From VRUE01 sp036406595 (lineage in GTDB: Bacteria; Actinomycetota; Thermoleophilia; Solirubrobacterales; 70-9): DNA of 63,652 nt. The stretch covers positions 1 through 63,652 of the forward strand of contig DASXAR010000027.1 in assembly GCA_036406595.1 (NCBI GenBank), in the 5' to 3' direction. Shown in pieces: positions 8,398-16,665 of this stretch. Positions within the stretch are counted from its first letter, which is position 1. Every line of letters begins with the position of its first letter. The position numbers were made by a program, and so were the translations under genes. Below the pieces are notes generated by a model. It searched no databases. It was given only the letters and a program-made list of their open reading frames with translations, and was not told where the DNA came from.

Positions 8398-9702
8398 ATG
8401 GCCGCCGTGCCGGATCGCGCCCACCGAACCCCGGGACGCCACGTCCACTGGCGGCTGGCCGGGCGCCGCCACCTCCTGTTGCGAGGGGGCGCCGCGGCGA
8501 CGCTGCTGGCGGTCGTCGGCCCTGGCCTGCTGGCGGGCCTCTCCGACGACGACCCGGCAGGGATAACCACCTACTCGATCCTCGGCGCCGAATACGGCTA
8601 TGAGCTGCTCTGGGTGCTGGCGCTCTCGACCGCCGCGCTGATCGTCTTCCACGAGCTCGGCGTGCGCCTCGGGGTGGTGACGGGCAAGGGCCTCCTCGCC
8701 CTGGTGCGCGAGCGCTACGGCCCGCGCGCGGCGGCGGCGGTCCTCGCCGCGCTCGTCGTCGCCAACACGGGCACGGTCTGCGCGGAGTTCGCGGGCGTCG
8801 CGGCGGCGATGGACCTGCTGGCCGGGGTCAGCCGCTACCTCAGCGTCCCGATCGCAGCGGCCGGCGTCTCGGCTCTCGTCCTGCGCGAGAGCTTCCGCCA
8901 TGTCGAGCACGTGCTGCTCGCGCTGAGCGCGGTCTTCGTCGCCTACGTCATCTCCGGGGTCCTCGCCTCGCCGGACTGGGGCGCAGCGGCGCAGGGGCTG
9001 GTCGTGCCCAGGATGCCGCTCGAAAGGGACGCCGTGCTGGCCGCCGTGGCGACGGTGGGCACGACCCTGGCCCCGTGGGGCGTCGCCTTCATCCAGTCCT
9101 ACGCGGTCGACAAGAAGCTGCGGGTCGAGCAGCTCGGCTACGAGCGGATCGACGTCGTCGTCGGCGCCGTTTTGACCGGCATCATCGGCCTCTTCGTCGT
9201 CGTCGCCTGTGCGGGGACGCTGCACGTGGAAGGGATTTCGGTAAACGACGCGGGCGACGCGGCGCGGGCGCTCGAACCGCTCGCCGGTGACCTTGCGGCG
9301 ACGCTCTTCGGGCTCGGCTTCCTCGGCGCGGCGCTGCTCGCCGCGGCAATCGTTCCGCTCTCCACCGCCTACTCGATCTCGGAGGCGCTCGGGCGCCGGG
9401 CGGACCTCGACGACAGCTTCGAGGAGGCCCGCTCCTTCTATCTCGCCTTCGCCGGCGTCGTCGCCCTCGCCGCCCTCATCGTCCTCATCCCCGGCGCGCC
9501 GCTGATCTCGATCCTCTACCTCACCCAGGCGCTCAACGCCGTGCTGCTCCTCGCCCTGCTTCCCTTCATGCGGCGGCTGGGCGAAGACGAGGAGCTGATG
9601 GGCGAGCACGCGCTGGGGCCGGCCGGTAGGTGGGCGACCGGGATCGCCTTCGCGCTGATCGCCATCTCGATCGTCGCGCTCGCCTCGCTGACCATTTTCT
9701 GA
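8398..9702 (+). CDS. NRAMP-family-like metal ion transporter with altered metal-site motifs
   Basis: A 434-residue membrane protein with about eleven hydrophobic segments and NRAMP-like overall pattern (GPGLLAGLSDDDPAGITTYSI at the first helix). In classical Mn/Fe NRAMP proteins, helix 1 has DPGN and helix 6 has an A..MPH motif with a metal-ligating Met. Here helix 1 reads DDDPAG and helix 6 reads GTTLAPWGVAFIQS, so the Met ligand is absent, as in NRAMP-related magnesium transporters. The ATG at 8398 is chosen because it follows a G-rich stretch and gives the usual short N-terminus. It is divergent from the B12-controlled operon and separated from it by the riboswitch. The transported ion is uncertain. 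Confidence 0.85.
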   Translation: MAAVPDRAHRTPGRHVHWRLAGRRHLLLRGGAAATLLAVVGPGLLAGLSDDDPAGITTYSILGAEYGYELLWVLALSTAALIVFHELGVRLGVVTGKGLLALVRERYGPRAAAAVLAALVVANTGTVCAEFAGVAAAMDLLAGVSRYLSVPIAAAGVSALVLRESFRHVEHVLLALSAVFVAYVISGVLASPDWGAAAQGLVVPRMPLERDAVLAAVATVGTTLAPWGVAFIQSYAVDKKLRVEQLGYERIDVVVGAVLTGIIGLFVVVACAGTLHVEGISVNDAGDAARALEPLAGDLAATLFGLGFLGAALLAAAIVPLSTAYSISEALGRRADLDDSFEEARSFYLAFAGVVALAALIVLIPGAPLISILYLTQALNAVLLLALLPFMRRLGEDEELMGEHALGPAGRWATGIAFALIAISIVALASLTIF

Positions 9703-9786
9703 GCGGGGAACTTTCGTCCAATCTCGTTTGCCCTCCGGTCGGCCCGATCTAGGCTCGCCGCGCCCTAAACGACGTTGGGAGGAACG

Positions 9787-10473
9787 ATGAAGCAGGGGAA
9801 ACGGCAAAACGCGCCTGCGCTGGGGGTATCGCTGCTGGCGCTGTTCGTCGCGCTGAGCGGCACCGTGTATGCGGCGGCGAGGATCAACGGCCGCGCGATC
9901 AAGCTCAAGTCGCTGCCCGGCAACCGGGTCAAGCCGCACTCGATCCCCGCCAACCGGCTGAAGCGGGGCGTCCTCAAGGGCGCCCGCCTGAGCGGCCCGC
10001 TGACCGGCGCCGAGATCAACGAGATCACCCTCAGCCAGGTGCCCAGCGCCGCCCACGCCGATTCGGCCGACACGGCGCAGAGCGCGGTCGACGCCCAGAC
10101 GGCGCTGAACGCGGTCAACGCCGTCGACGCGAGCACGGTCAACGGCCACAGCGCCGGCTGCCTGCCGGGAACCCAGCCCTTCGCCGGGGCCTGCTGGCAG
10201 ACGTCGCCGAGCGAAGTTGACGGGACCGCCGAGGAAGCCGCCTCGTCATGCGCGAAACAGGGCGGGACCCTGCCCGGCGCACTCGAGCTCTCTGCCTTCG
10301 CGCGGCTACCGGGAATCAACCTCACGAAAGGGGTGGAGTGGACAGGCGACGTGACCAATGTTTCAGGACTGGAAGTGTTCGGGGTGGTGACCGTGAACGA
10401 CGAAGGTGAAATCGACTTCGAACTTTCCTCGGAACAGCTCTACTACCGGTGCGTGATCCCGCTCGTCACCTGA
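9787..10473 (+). CDS. Secreted protein of unknown function (lineage-type)
   Basis: 228 residues with a clear signal peptide (basic start, then LGVSLLALFVALSGTVYAA). The next region is rich in basic residues and repeats the pattern of Lys/Arg-Leu pairs (AIKLKSLPGNRVK, IPANRLKRGVLKG), a type I associate with exported proteins of Thermoleophilia. It is followed by an Ala/Asp-rich coiled stretch (ADSADTAQSAVDAQTALNAV) and a C-terminal domain with four cysteines (CLPG, GACW, SCAK, RCVIP), likely disulfide-bonded outside the cell. ATG 9787 follows GGGAGG at a normal distance. I do not recognise a catalytic motif; a surface or envelope role is a guess. Confidence 0.7.
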   Translation: MKQGKRQNAPALGVSLLALFVALSGTVYAAARINGRAIKLKSLPGNRVKPHSIPANRLKRGVLKGARLSGPLTGAEINEITLSQVPSAAHADSADTAQSAVDAQTALNAVNAVDASTVNGHSAGCLPGTQPFAGACWQTSPSEVDGTAEEAASSCAKQGGTLPGALELSAFARLPGINLTKGVEWTGDVTNVSGLEVFGVVTVNDEGEIDFELSSEQLYYRCVIPLVT

Positions 10474-10529
10474 TCGCGGCCCCACGCCAGGTTGGGCCCC
10501 GCTCTGCCGATCTCTATCCTGAATGTGAG

Positions 10530-11453
10530 ATGAGCCAGGGGGAGAACAGGGCGGGGGCCCGCGTCGGGCGCTCGATCGCAGCCGTGGCCTGCGCGTGCGC
10601 GCTGGCGCCCGCCGCCGCGACCGCATCCATGCGGCTGCACCCCGCGAGGCCGGTCTCCCACGGAGAAGCGTCGCGGACGCTCCGCTACTGGACGCCGGCG
10701 CGGATGCGCAGCACGCCCCCCCTCGACGCCGCCGCCGGCCTCCGGACCACGGCGACGGCCAGCTTCGCCCCCGTCACCGAACCGACCATTCCCCCCTACT
10801 CGGTCAACGGCCGCCTCTTCGTCATCCAGGGCCGGCAGCGCGGATACTGCTCGGCGACGGCGATCAACAGCCCGAGCAGACAGCTCATTCTCACCGCCGG
10901 GCACTGCGTCAACTCGGGGCCGCTGGGGCGCAGGGGCGGCAGCATCTGGTCGCACTTCCTCGAGTTCGTCCCCGCCTACAGCGGCGGCCTCGCGCCGTTC
11001 GGAGCCTTCGTCGCCCACCGCAAGACGATCTTCGCGCCGCGACAGTGGGTGAAGACCTCGAACCCGAACTTCGACGTGGGGGCGCTTCAGGCCGGCCCCA
11101 ACGCCGAAGGCCTGAACGTCGCCGATGCCGTCGGGGGCGGCGCCTCGATCGTCCTCGACCGCAGCCGCAAAGAGGACTTCAGGACCTTCGGCTACCCGGG
11201 CAAGACCCGCTGGATGCAGGGGTGCGACTCACCCTACGTCGGCGACGACAGCCTCACCTACCCGATCCCCGGCCCACCGACGATCGCGATCCGCTGCCAC
11301 TGGGCGCCGGGGGCGAGCGGCGGCGGCTGGCTGATCGACGAAGGGACCGCGATCAACGGGCTGACCAGCTACGGCAAACGCCGCGACACCGTCCACACCT
11401 ACGGCCCCTACTTCAGCAAGACGAACGTCGGCCGGCTCGTCGCCGGGCTCTGA
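10530..11453 (+). CDS. Secreted trypsin-like serine protease (S1 family)
   Basis: 307 residues. An N-terminal export signal (VGRSIAAVACACALAPAAATAS) is followed by a pro-region of about 70 residues and a chymotrypsin-fold domain. The three catalytic positions are visible: His in ILTAGHCVN, Asp in NPNFDVGAL, and Ser in WAPGASGGGWLI. Cysteines in YCSATAI and AGHC are positioned for the usual disulfide next to the catalytic His. ATG 10530 starts directly before the signal sequence; upstream codons overlap the previous gene. A second member with the same layout lies at 50624-51520. The likely role is extracellular protein breakdown or processing; substrates are unknown. Confidence 0.88.
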   Translation: MSQGENRAGARVGRSIAAVACACALAPAAATASMRLHPARPVSHGEASRTLRYWTPARMRSTPPLDAAAGLRTTATASFAPVTEPTIPPYSVNGRLFVIQGRQRGYCSATAINSPSRQLILTAGHCVNSGPLGRRGGSIWSHFLEFVPAYSGGLAPFGAFVAHRKTIFAPRQWVKTSNPNFDVGALQAGPNAEGLNVADAVGGGASIVLDRSRKEDFRTFGYPGKTRWMQGCDSPYVGDDSLTYPIPGPPTIAIRCHWAPGASGGGWLIDEGTAINGLTSYGKRRDTVHTYGPYFSKTNVGRLVAGL

Positions 11454-11458
11454 GCCCC

Positions 11459-11836
11459 TCAGGCCGAGGACTGCAGGAGTTCGCGGTAGAAGCGGTAGTC
11501 GCGCCGCTCGGGGCGCAGGTTCGCGGCAAGCGCCAGGTGGTGGCGGGCCCGGTCCCTCTCCCCCGTCTTGGCGAGCGCCCGGCCGAGGCAGAAGTGCGCG
11601 TAGTCGTTGACCTGGTGGCTGTCGACCACCGCCTCGAACTCGTGCGCCGCGGCGGCGAAGCGGCCGAGGCGGAAATAGGCCCGGCCGAGCGCCTCGCGAA
11701 TCGAGGACTTCTCGGGCGCGCGCCGCGCCGCCGCCTCGAGCGGCACCGCCGCCTGCTCGAAGTCGGAGTCCTCGAGCAGCTCGATACCGCGCCGGTATAG
11801 GTCGAATACCGAGTCCCGCTCCTGCTCGTCGCTCAT
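11459..11836 (-). CDS. Tetratricopeptide-repeat-like protein
   Basis: A 125-residue helical protein made of about three TPR-like helix pairs. They are SVFDLYRRGIELLEDSDFEQA at the start, then SSIREALGRAYFRLGRFAAAA, then NDYAHFCLGRALAKTGERDRAR. The Gly/Ala/Leu spacing matches the 34-residue repeat. Such proteins are scaffolds for protein-protein contacts and have no catalytic residues. No ribosome site precedes ATG 11836, but a TACACT hexamer lies 8 nt upstream, so a leaderless transcript is possible. The gene is convergent with the protease gene (6 nt between stops). Confidence 0.75.
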   Translation of the reverse strand: MSDEQERDSVFDLYRRGIELLEDSDFEQAAVPLEAAARRAPEKSSIREALGRAYFRLGRFAAAAHEFEAVVDSHQVNDYAHFCLGRALAKTGERDRARHHLALAANLRPERRDYRFYRELLQSSA

Positions 11837-11876
11837 GCCCAAAGTGTAGGAGGCCGGCGGCGGCGCCCCGACAGCC

Positions 11877-12995
11877 TCATCCCGCGGTCCGCTCGGCCAG
11901 GTGCTCGAGCAGGCCGTCCATCCCCAGCGCCGCCATCACCCGACGCTGCTCGTCGGCGCCGTTCCCCTCCCTGACGATGCGGTCGATCTCGGTCAGCGCG
12001 TCGTCGCCGCCAAGCTGTCGGGCGTAGGGGCGGGCGTCCTCGACCGTGCGGCGCGCCACGTCGGCGGCGGGCTGCGTGCTGCCGTCCTCGAGGATCAGCT
12101 GGGCCTCGAGGCCGTACCGCGAGGCCTGGAAGTACGACTCCTCGAGCGCCTCGCGCGAGAGGTGGAAGGAGCGCGGCTGCTCCATCTCGCGCGCCGCCAG
12201 CGCCTGGATCAGGGCCGCGATCGCCACGTTCCCCTCGACCGCCGTCTGGGTGTCGAGCGCCCGAAGCTCGACCGTCCCGAGGCGCGGATGGGGGCGCAGG
12301 TCCCACCAGATGTAGGTGTAGTCATCGACTCCGGCTGCGGCTATCACCTCGTCCGCGATCTGAAGAAAATGCTCGTAGTCGCGAAAGGCCCGCGGCATTT
12401 CGAAGCGCGGGTAGGCGCGGACCACCGCGGTGCGGGCGCTGGCAAGGCCCGAATCGACTCCCGCCCAGAAGGGGGAGTTGGCGGTCAGCGCCTGCAACAC
12501 AGGGATGTGGTGGCGAAGCCCGTTGCCGACCCGGACCGCGGTCTCGGGATCGGGCATCGCGACGTGGACATGGAGGCCGCAGGGCGGGGTCCAGAGAAGT
12601 CCGCGAAGCTCCTGGTGCACCTCCATGTAGCGGGGCTTGCGGACGATCGGCGCCTCGCCGAAGCCCTCGCGAGGATGCAGGCCGACGCCGAGCAGGCGCC
12701 CGCCCGCGGCGGCGACCCCGGCGCGGACCTCCTTCAGCTCCCGCTCGACCTGGCCGGCGTCGTCGCACACCCCGGTCTTCAGCTCGATCTGCTCGGCAAA
12801 GAGCTCCGGAGAGACGCGATCGGCGATCCGGTCCGCCAGCGCCGCCAGCACGCGCTCGCTGTCCGGCCTGAGCTGCTGGTGCTCGTCGGTGAGCAGCAAC
12901 TCCTCCTCGACTCCAATCGACAGCGGCGCGCAGCGGCCGAACCGGTGGTCCTCGCGGCCCTCGGGCTCAGCGCTCCTGTCCCGTATCTCACCCAC
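11877..12995 (-). CDS. Carboxylate-amine ligase, YbdK/GCS2 family
   Basis: A 372-residue ATP-dependent ligase of the glutamate-cysteine ligase type 2 family, which joins a carboxylate to an amine through an acyl phosphate. Hallmarks are LSIGVEEELLLTDEHQQL at residues 22-39 (the Mg-ligating EEE), GLHVHVAMPDPETAV, and YTYIWWDLRPHPRLGTVELRA. The length equals that of YbdK-type proteins. The GTG start at 12995 follows a GGGGGG stretch and gives a normal N-terminus. An open frame continues another 243 nt upstream, but that extension is basic, low-complexity and without family similarity. The exact substrates (glutamate and cysteine or others) cannot be read from sequence. Confidence 0.88.
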   Translation of the reverse strand: MGEIRDRSAEPEGREDHRFGRCAPLSIGVEEELLLTDEHQQLRPDSERVLAALADRIADRVSPELFAEQIELKTGVCDDAGQVERELKEVRAGVAAAGGRLLGVGLHPREGFGEAPIVRKPRYMEVHQELRGLLWTPPCGLHVHVAMPDPETAVRVGNGLRHHIPVLQALTANSPFWAGVDSGLASARTAVVRAYPRFEMPRAFRDYEHFLQIADEVIAAAGVDDYTYIWWDLRPHPRLGTVELRALDTQTAVEGNVAIAALIQALAAREMEQPRSFHLSREALEESYFQASRYGLEAQLILEDGSTQPAADVARRTVEDARPYARQLGGDDALTEIDRIVREGNGADEQRRVMAALGMDGLLEHLAERTAG

Positions 12996-13172
12996 GGCCC
13001 CCCACCGGTACCCGGCCCGGTCCGCGCTAACTCCACACGCGACCCGGCACAGTGTCCGCCGCCGAGACAAATCCTGCGGTAGATGCGCCTTCGGGTGATA
13101 CCTTGATGGAGGTCGGGTGGCACCGTTTGCCGCCCGAGAGGTTCCGTTTCCTCCGCGTGCCGTTTCGGTGCC

Positions 13173-13619
13173 TTGGGGTCGCTGGATCTCCCCTCGGCCC
13201 GTCAAGAAGGGGCGCGCAACATCAGTTCGATTGCCCATGCACGCAGGTGGATCTGCAGTCGCTGCGGCGTCTCGGTCGGCCGGATCGATGGCAAGCCCGT
13301 GGGGCTGCCCGACAACTGGGCGAGCTCGGTCGGCGGTGAGCTCTGCCTGGGCTGCAGGCGCCAGCGAGCGGCAGAAGCTGCCATCGACACAGCGCCGTCA
13401 GGCACCTCGGTGACCGACCGCGCCAAGCTTGGACGGGCCGGGATGGTCGAGTTCGAGGTGCGCCGGACACCGAATCTCACGGACAACTCGATCGCGAGAA
13501 GCTGCGGCGCCTCGGCTGCGGCGGTGGCCGCGGCTCGCCGCCGGCTGAACCTGAAAGCCGGACCGCCGCCCGGATCCGATCGAGATCGCACCTCCGCCCG
13601 AAGCCTGACGAGCGCCTAG
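13173..13619 (+). CDS. Small zinc-ribbon/helical protein, conserved unknown
   Basis: Up to 148 residues. The core begins at ARRWICSRCGVSVGRIDG and has a CxxC...CLGC pair of knuckles (residues about 33-36 and 58-61), typical of a four-cysteine zinc site. A helical C-terminal part follows (AGMVEFEVRRTPNLTDNSIARSCGASAAAV), which looks like a helix-turn-helix. This arrangement suggests a nucleic-acid-binding regulator. The start is uncertain: the only usual codon before the conserved core is TTG 13173, and no good ribosome site stands before it. It precedes the DMT transporter gene by 10 nt and is probably cotranscribed with it. Function not recognised. Confidence 0.65.
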   Translation: MGSLDLPSARQEGARNISSIAHARRWICSRCGVSVGRIDGKPVGLPDNWASSVGGELCLGCRRQRAAEAAIDTAPSGTSVTDRAKLGRAGMVEFEVRRTPNLTDNSIARSCGASAAAVAAARRRLNLKAGPPPGSDRDRTSARSLTSA

Positions 13620-13629
13620 GGAAGCGCAG

Positions 13630-14505
13630 ATGGGCTCGGTTCACATCGGCATAGCGCTCGCCCTCGTTGCGGCGCTGATGGCCAACCTCGCGGCACTGCT
13701 CAAGCACCACGGCTGCCAGCGCGTCGCCCACATCGAGATTCGCCGTCCCATCCATAGCGCGCGGGGCCTGCTCGGCTCGCGCTGGTTCGCCGCGGGCTGG
13801 GGCCTGGCGGCGGCGGCCTGGCTGATCCACGTCGCGGCCCTCTCGATGGCGCCGATCTCCATCGTCCAAGCCGTGCTCGCCGGCGGCGCCGTCACCCTCG
13901 CCGTCATGTCGCAGGGCCTGTTCGGGGGTCGGGTCGAGCGACGGCAATGGCTGGCGCTGCTTCTCGGCGGTGTCGGTCTTGCGGCTCTGGCGGCGACGAT
14001 CCCGCATTTCCGCGGCAGCCACTCCGAATTCGCGCTCGCCTCGATCCTGAGCTTCGAGGGAGGGCTGGCGCTGCTCGCCATCTGCCTTGCGCTCGGCCAC
14101 AGGTCCAAGCGCCTCGCGGCCCGTCGCGGCATCCTGATGGCCGTTCTCGCCGGGACCCTATTCGCCTTGGCAGGAGTTGCGATCAAGGGCTTGACCGGAG
14201 CGGAGGGCATTCCCGTCCCGACGGTCGTCGCGTGGGTGACAGGCATCTTCGTCTGCGGCATCCTCGCCCAATACGCAACCGTCGCCGCCCTCCAGCGCGG
14301 CGGCGCGATCGAGGCGATCGGCCTGATGGGTCTGGTCGCGAACGCGACCCAGATCGTCGCCGGCGTGATCGTTTTCGGGGATCCCCTCTCCGCCGGCCCG
14401 CGAGGGATCGCCCTGCAGGGCATGGCCTTCGCGATGGTCTGCTGCTCGGCCCTGCTGCTGCCGGCCAACACGCCGCGGGCGCTGGCCACCGCGCCCTCGG
14501 GCTGA
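13630..14505 (+). CDS. DMT-superfamily (EamA-like) membrane transporter
   Basis: 291 residues with nine to ten hydrophobic helices and the internal two-fold arrangement of drug/metabolite transporters. The first half runs through AAWLIHVAALSMAPISIVQAV; the second contains VTGIFVCGILAQYATVAALQRG and GLVANATQIVAGVIVFGDP. The ending GDPLSAG is typical of EamA repeats, where an acidic loop precedes the last helix pair. ATG 13630 sits 10 nt after the zinc-protein gene. The substrate is not predictable; exporters of amino acids or small metabolites dominate the family. Confidence 0.78.
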   Translation: MGSVHIGIALALVAALMANLAALLKHHGCQRVAHIEIRRPIHSARGLLGSRWFAAGWGLAAAAWLIHVAALSMAPISIVQAVLAGGAVTLAVMSQGLFGGRVERRQWLALLLGGVGLAALAATIPHFRGSHSEFALASILSFEGGLALLAICLALGHRSKRLAARRGILMAVLAGTLFALAGVAIKGLTGAEGIPVPTVVAWVTGIFVCGILAQYATVAALQRGGAIEAIGLMGLVANATQIVAGVIVFGDPLSAGPRGIALQGMAFAMVCCSALLLPANTPRALATAPSG

Positions 14506-14514
14506 CCGGGTTCG

Positions 14515-14736
14515 ATGAACGGCGGCCGCCCCCGGCGTGGCGCCCGGATTGGCTGGTCGGCGATACGGCCCGTCCTGACGGGCTTCCTTCTCGCCGCCGA
14601 CGCCTTCGTCGTAATCGCGCTGGTCGCGGCGAGGCCGGGCGGCTGGATCCCCCCGTTCATCGCCTTCGGCTCGATCCTCCTCGGCCTGATCTGGTTCGAG
14701 GCCTGGTCGATCCGCCGCCGACACGACGACGACTGA
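14515..14736 (+). CDS. Small two-helix membrane protein
   Basis: A 73-residue protein with two hydrophobic segments (AIRPVLTGFLLAADAFVVIAL and FIAFGSILLGLIWFEAWSI) separated by a short Pro/Gly loop, and a charged tail (RRRHDDD). It starts 9 nt after the transporter gene, so it is probably part of the same transcript. Its 3' end overlaps the convergent sigma-factor gene by 80 nt. I know no function; small membrane partners of transporters are one possibility. Confidence 0.55.
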   Translation: MNGGRPRRGARIGWSAIRPVLTGFLLAADAFVVIALVAARPGGWIPPFIAFGSILLGLIWFEAWSIRRRHDDD

Positions 14737-15937
14737 CGGCCGCCGCAGATCCAGGCCGCTCCGCTGTCCAGTCACCCTCATCCAGCCGGCGGGCGAGGAA
14801 ACGGCGCTCCGGCTCTGCATGGGAGAGATCGAGCGCCCGCTGGTAGGAGGCACGCGCCTCGGCGTCGCGGCCGAGGCGGCGCAGAAGGTCGGCCCGGGTC
14901 GCGTGCAGGTATGGGTAGGAATCGAGCTCGAGCCCCTCGATCGCCTCGAGGCCGGCCTCCGGGCCCTCGACCTCGGCCACGGCAACGGCGCGGTTCAGCT
15001 CGACCACGGGTGAGCCGGTGAGGCGCGCCAGGTCGCCGTAGAGAGCGGCGATCGTGGCCCAGTCTCGAATCTCGGCGACGTGCAGCTCCGCGATCCGCGC
15101 CTGCAGGAAGTAGGGCCCGCCACCGTGGAGGGCGGCCGCCCGCCGCAGCGCGGCGCGGCCGGCCTCGATCCGCTCCCCGTCCCAGAGGCTCCGGTCCTGG
15201 TCGGCGAGGAGCACCAGCTCGCCGTCTCGAAGGCGTGCCTCGCGCCGCGCGTCGTGGAGGAGCATCAGCGCGAGCAGGCTGTGCGCCTCCGGCTCGTCGG
15301 GCATCAGCTCGGCAAGCCAGGCGCCCAGCCTGATCGCCTCCGCGCCAAGGTCCCCGCGACCGCCGTACCCCTCGTTGAAGATCAGGTAGACGATCGCCAG
15401 CACCGCGGCGAGCCGGTCGGGGAGCAGGTGCTCGGGCGGGACCCGAAACGGGATCCCAGCAGCGCGGATCCTGTTCTTGGCGCGGACGAGTCGCTTCGCC
15501 ATCGTCTCCCTGGGCACGACGAAGCTCCGCGCTATCTCCTCGGTGCTGAGGCCGCCGAGGGTGCGCAGTGTGAGCGCCACCTGGGCCTCGGTCGAGAGCG
15601 CCGGATGACAGCAGGTGAAGATCAGCTCAAGCCGTTCATCCGGGATCGCACTGTCCTCCGGCACATGCTTCTCCTCTTGGGCCTCGCGCAGCAGATGGGC
15701 CTTGGCGGCGAGCGTTCGGTCGCGGCGGATCCGGTCGATCGCCCGGTTGCGCGCCGTGGTCACGAGCCAGGCGCCGGGGTTCTCGGGGCTTCCCTCCCGC
15801 GGCCAGCGCTCCGCCGCCGTCGCGAACGCCTCCTGGACAGCTTCCTCGGCGAGGTCGAAGTCGCCGAGGAAGCCGATCAGCGCGGCCAGGACCCTGGCCC
15901 ACTGGTCGCGGAAGGCCTGATCGACGACCGTCGTCAC
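14657..15937 (-). CDS. ECF sigma factor of the YCII-linked, DUF6596-bearing type
   Basis: A 426-residue RNA polymerase sigma factor. Sigma region 2 is at about 8-75 (LGDFDLAEEAVQEAFATAAERW, GAWLVTTARNRAIDRIRRD) and region 4 at about 110-165 (LRTLGGLSTEEIARSFVVP). The long C-terminal domain (from about 170) has the block VYLIFNEGYGG and TPR-like repeats, typical of the SigJ/ECF41-unrelated, DUF6596 group. GTG 15937 overlaps the YCII stop (GTGA), the standard arrangement for this pair. These factors lack a membrane anti-sigma and are thought to be gated by their own C-terminal domain. The last about 30 residues are Arg/Gly-rich and overlap the small membrane gene on the other strand. Confidence 0.9.
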   Translation of the reverse strand: MTTVVDQAFRDQWARVLAALIGFLGDFDLAEEAVQEAFATAAERWPREGSPENPGAWLVTTARNRAIDRIRRDRTLAAKAHLLREAQEEKHVPEDSAIPDERLELIFTCCHPALSTEAQVALTLRTLGGLSTEEIARSFVVPRETMAKRLVRAKNRIRAAGIPFRVPPEHLLPDRLAAVLAIVYLIFNEGYGGRGDLGAEAIRLGAWLAELMPDEPEAHSLLALMLLHDARREARLRDGELVLLADQDRSLWDGERIEAGRAALRRAAALHGGGPYFLQARIAELHVAEIRDWATIAALYGDLARLTGSPVVELNRAVAVAEVEGPEAGLEAIEGLELDSYPYLHATRADLLRRLGRDAEARASYQRALDLSHAEPERRFLARRLDEGDWTAERPGSAAAVSRRRVGGGSTRPRTRSGRGGSSRRR

Positions 15938-16287
15938 CCAACCACCGGGCGCACCTCGACCGCCCCGCCCATGCGCGCCGCCGGGATCCGCGATGCCAGC
16001 TCGATCGCCGCGTCGAGGTCGTCGGCCTCGAAGATCAGGTAGCCACCGATCGCCTCCTTCGTCTCGGCGAAGGGACCGTCGGTGACCAGTGTCTTGCCGT
16101 CCTCGACGCGGACGGTGGTGGCCGCGTCGGGCTCCTCCATCTGCAGTCCCGGGCTGACGCCCGGGGTCTCGTTGAGGGCTTTGTAGTCGGCGTAGACCCG
16201 GCTCTTCTCGTCCTCGGTAAGGGTCTCCCAACCGTCGTTGCGGGGCGTCGGGCTGGTGCCCTGATGGATCAGCAACAGGTACTTCAT
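15934..16287 (-). CDS. YCII-related (DGPF) protein paired with sigma factor
   Basis: 117 residues of ferredoxin-like alpha+beta fold. The start MKYLLLIHQG and the motif LVTDGPFAETKEAIGGYLIF (about 70-89) are the family signature DGPF.E.KE. Proteins of this family almost always stand directly upstream of the sigma factor found next to it here, and the GTGA overlap suggests tight coupling. The biochemical role is not settled; a small-molecule sensor or enzyme linked to the sigma factor is the usual proposal. ATG 16287 follows an AGGAGGAACG ribosome site. Confidence 0.92.
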   Translation of the reverse strand: MKYLLLIHQGTSPTPRNDGWETLTEDEKSRVYADYKALNETPGVSPGLQMEEPDAATTVRVEDGKTLVTDGPFAETKEAIGGYLIFEADDLDAAIELASRIPAARMGGAVEVRPVVG

Positions 16288-16351
16288 CGTTCCTCCTCAG
16301 AGAGAGTTGTCTTCTCCAAGACGAACGGCAGCCGCCGAAATGGACAACCCC

Positions 16352-16639
16352 TCAGTTGACGGCGTCGGCCCAGTCGCGCAGACGGTCGGAGAACTGCGGC
16401 GTGCCCGCGCTCACTTCGACCACCGCGTCCGCAGGCACGTTCGCCCTGCGGGCGGCGGCGATGATCGCGTCGGCGGAGGGCGCCTCGTAGAGGCAGTAGG
16501 TGCGGCGTTTGTCGGCGCTGAGAAAGGAGAACAGCCAGCGGACGCCCTCGTCGCCGTTGATCTCCTCGATCAGGGTCACGTCGTCGTCCGTGAGGTCGAG
16601 CTTCTCGGCGAAGTCCCGCTCGATCACGTACAGGCCCAT
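16352..16639 (-). CDS. DUF4242-like (SCO4226-type) small protein
   Basis: 95 residues. The N-terminal GLYVIERDFAEKL and the middle WLFSFLSADKRRTYCLYEAPSADAI match the DUF4242 pattern: a ferredoxin-like fold, one conserved Cys within a YCLYEAP-like strand, and C-terminal helices. A Streptomyces member of this family binds nickel, but metal ligands cannot be confirmed here. It is a separate small gene between the YCII/sigma pair and the large LuxR regulator on the same strand, so it could be in either transcript. The family call rests on pattern memory. Confidence 0.72.
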   Translation of the reverse strand: MGLYVIERDFAEKLDLTDDDVTLIEEINGDEGVRWLFSFLSADKRRTYCLYEAPSADAIIAAARRANVPADAVVEVSAGTPQFSDRLRDWADAVN

Positions 16640-16665
16640 CGGCTGATCGTAGCGGGGATGGGCGC

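Noticed and set aside
11877..13238. N-terminally extended carboxylate-amine ligase starting at 13238
   Set aside because: The extra 81 residues are basic and unstructured, overlap the upstream region of the next gene, and relatives are about 370 residues long.
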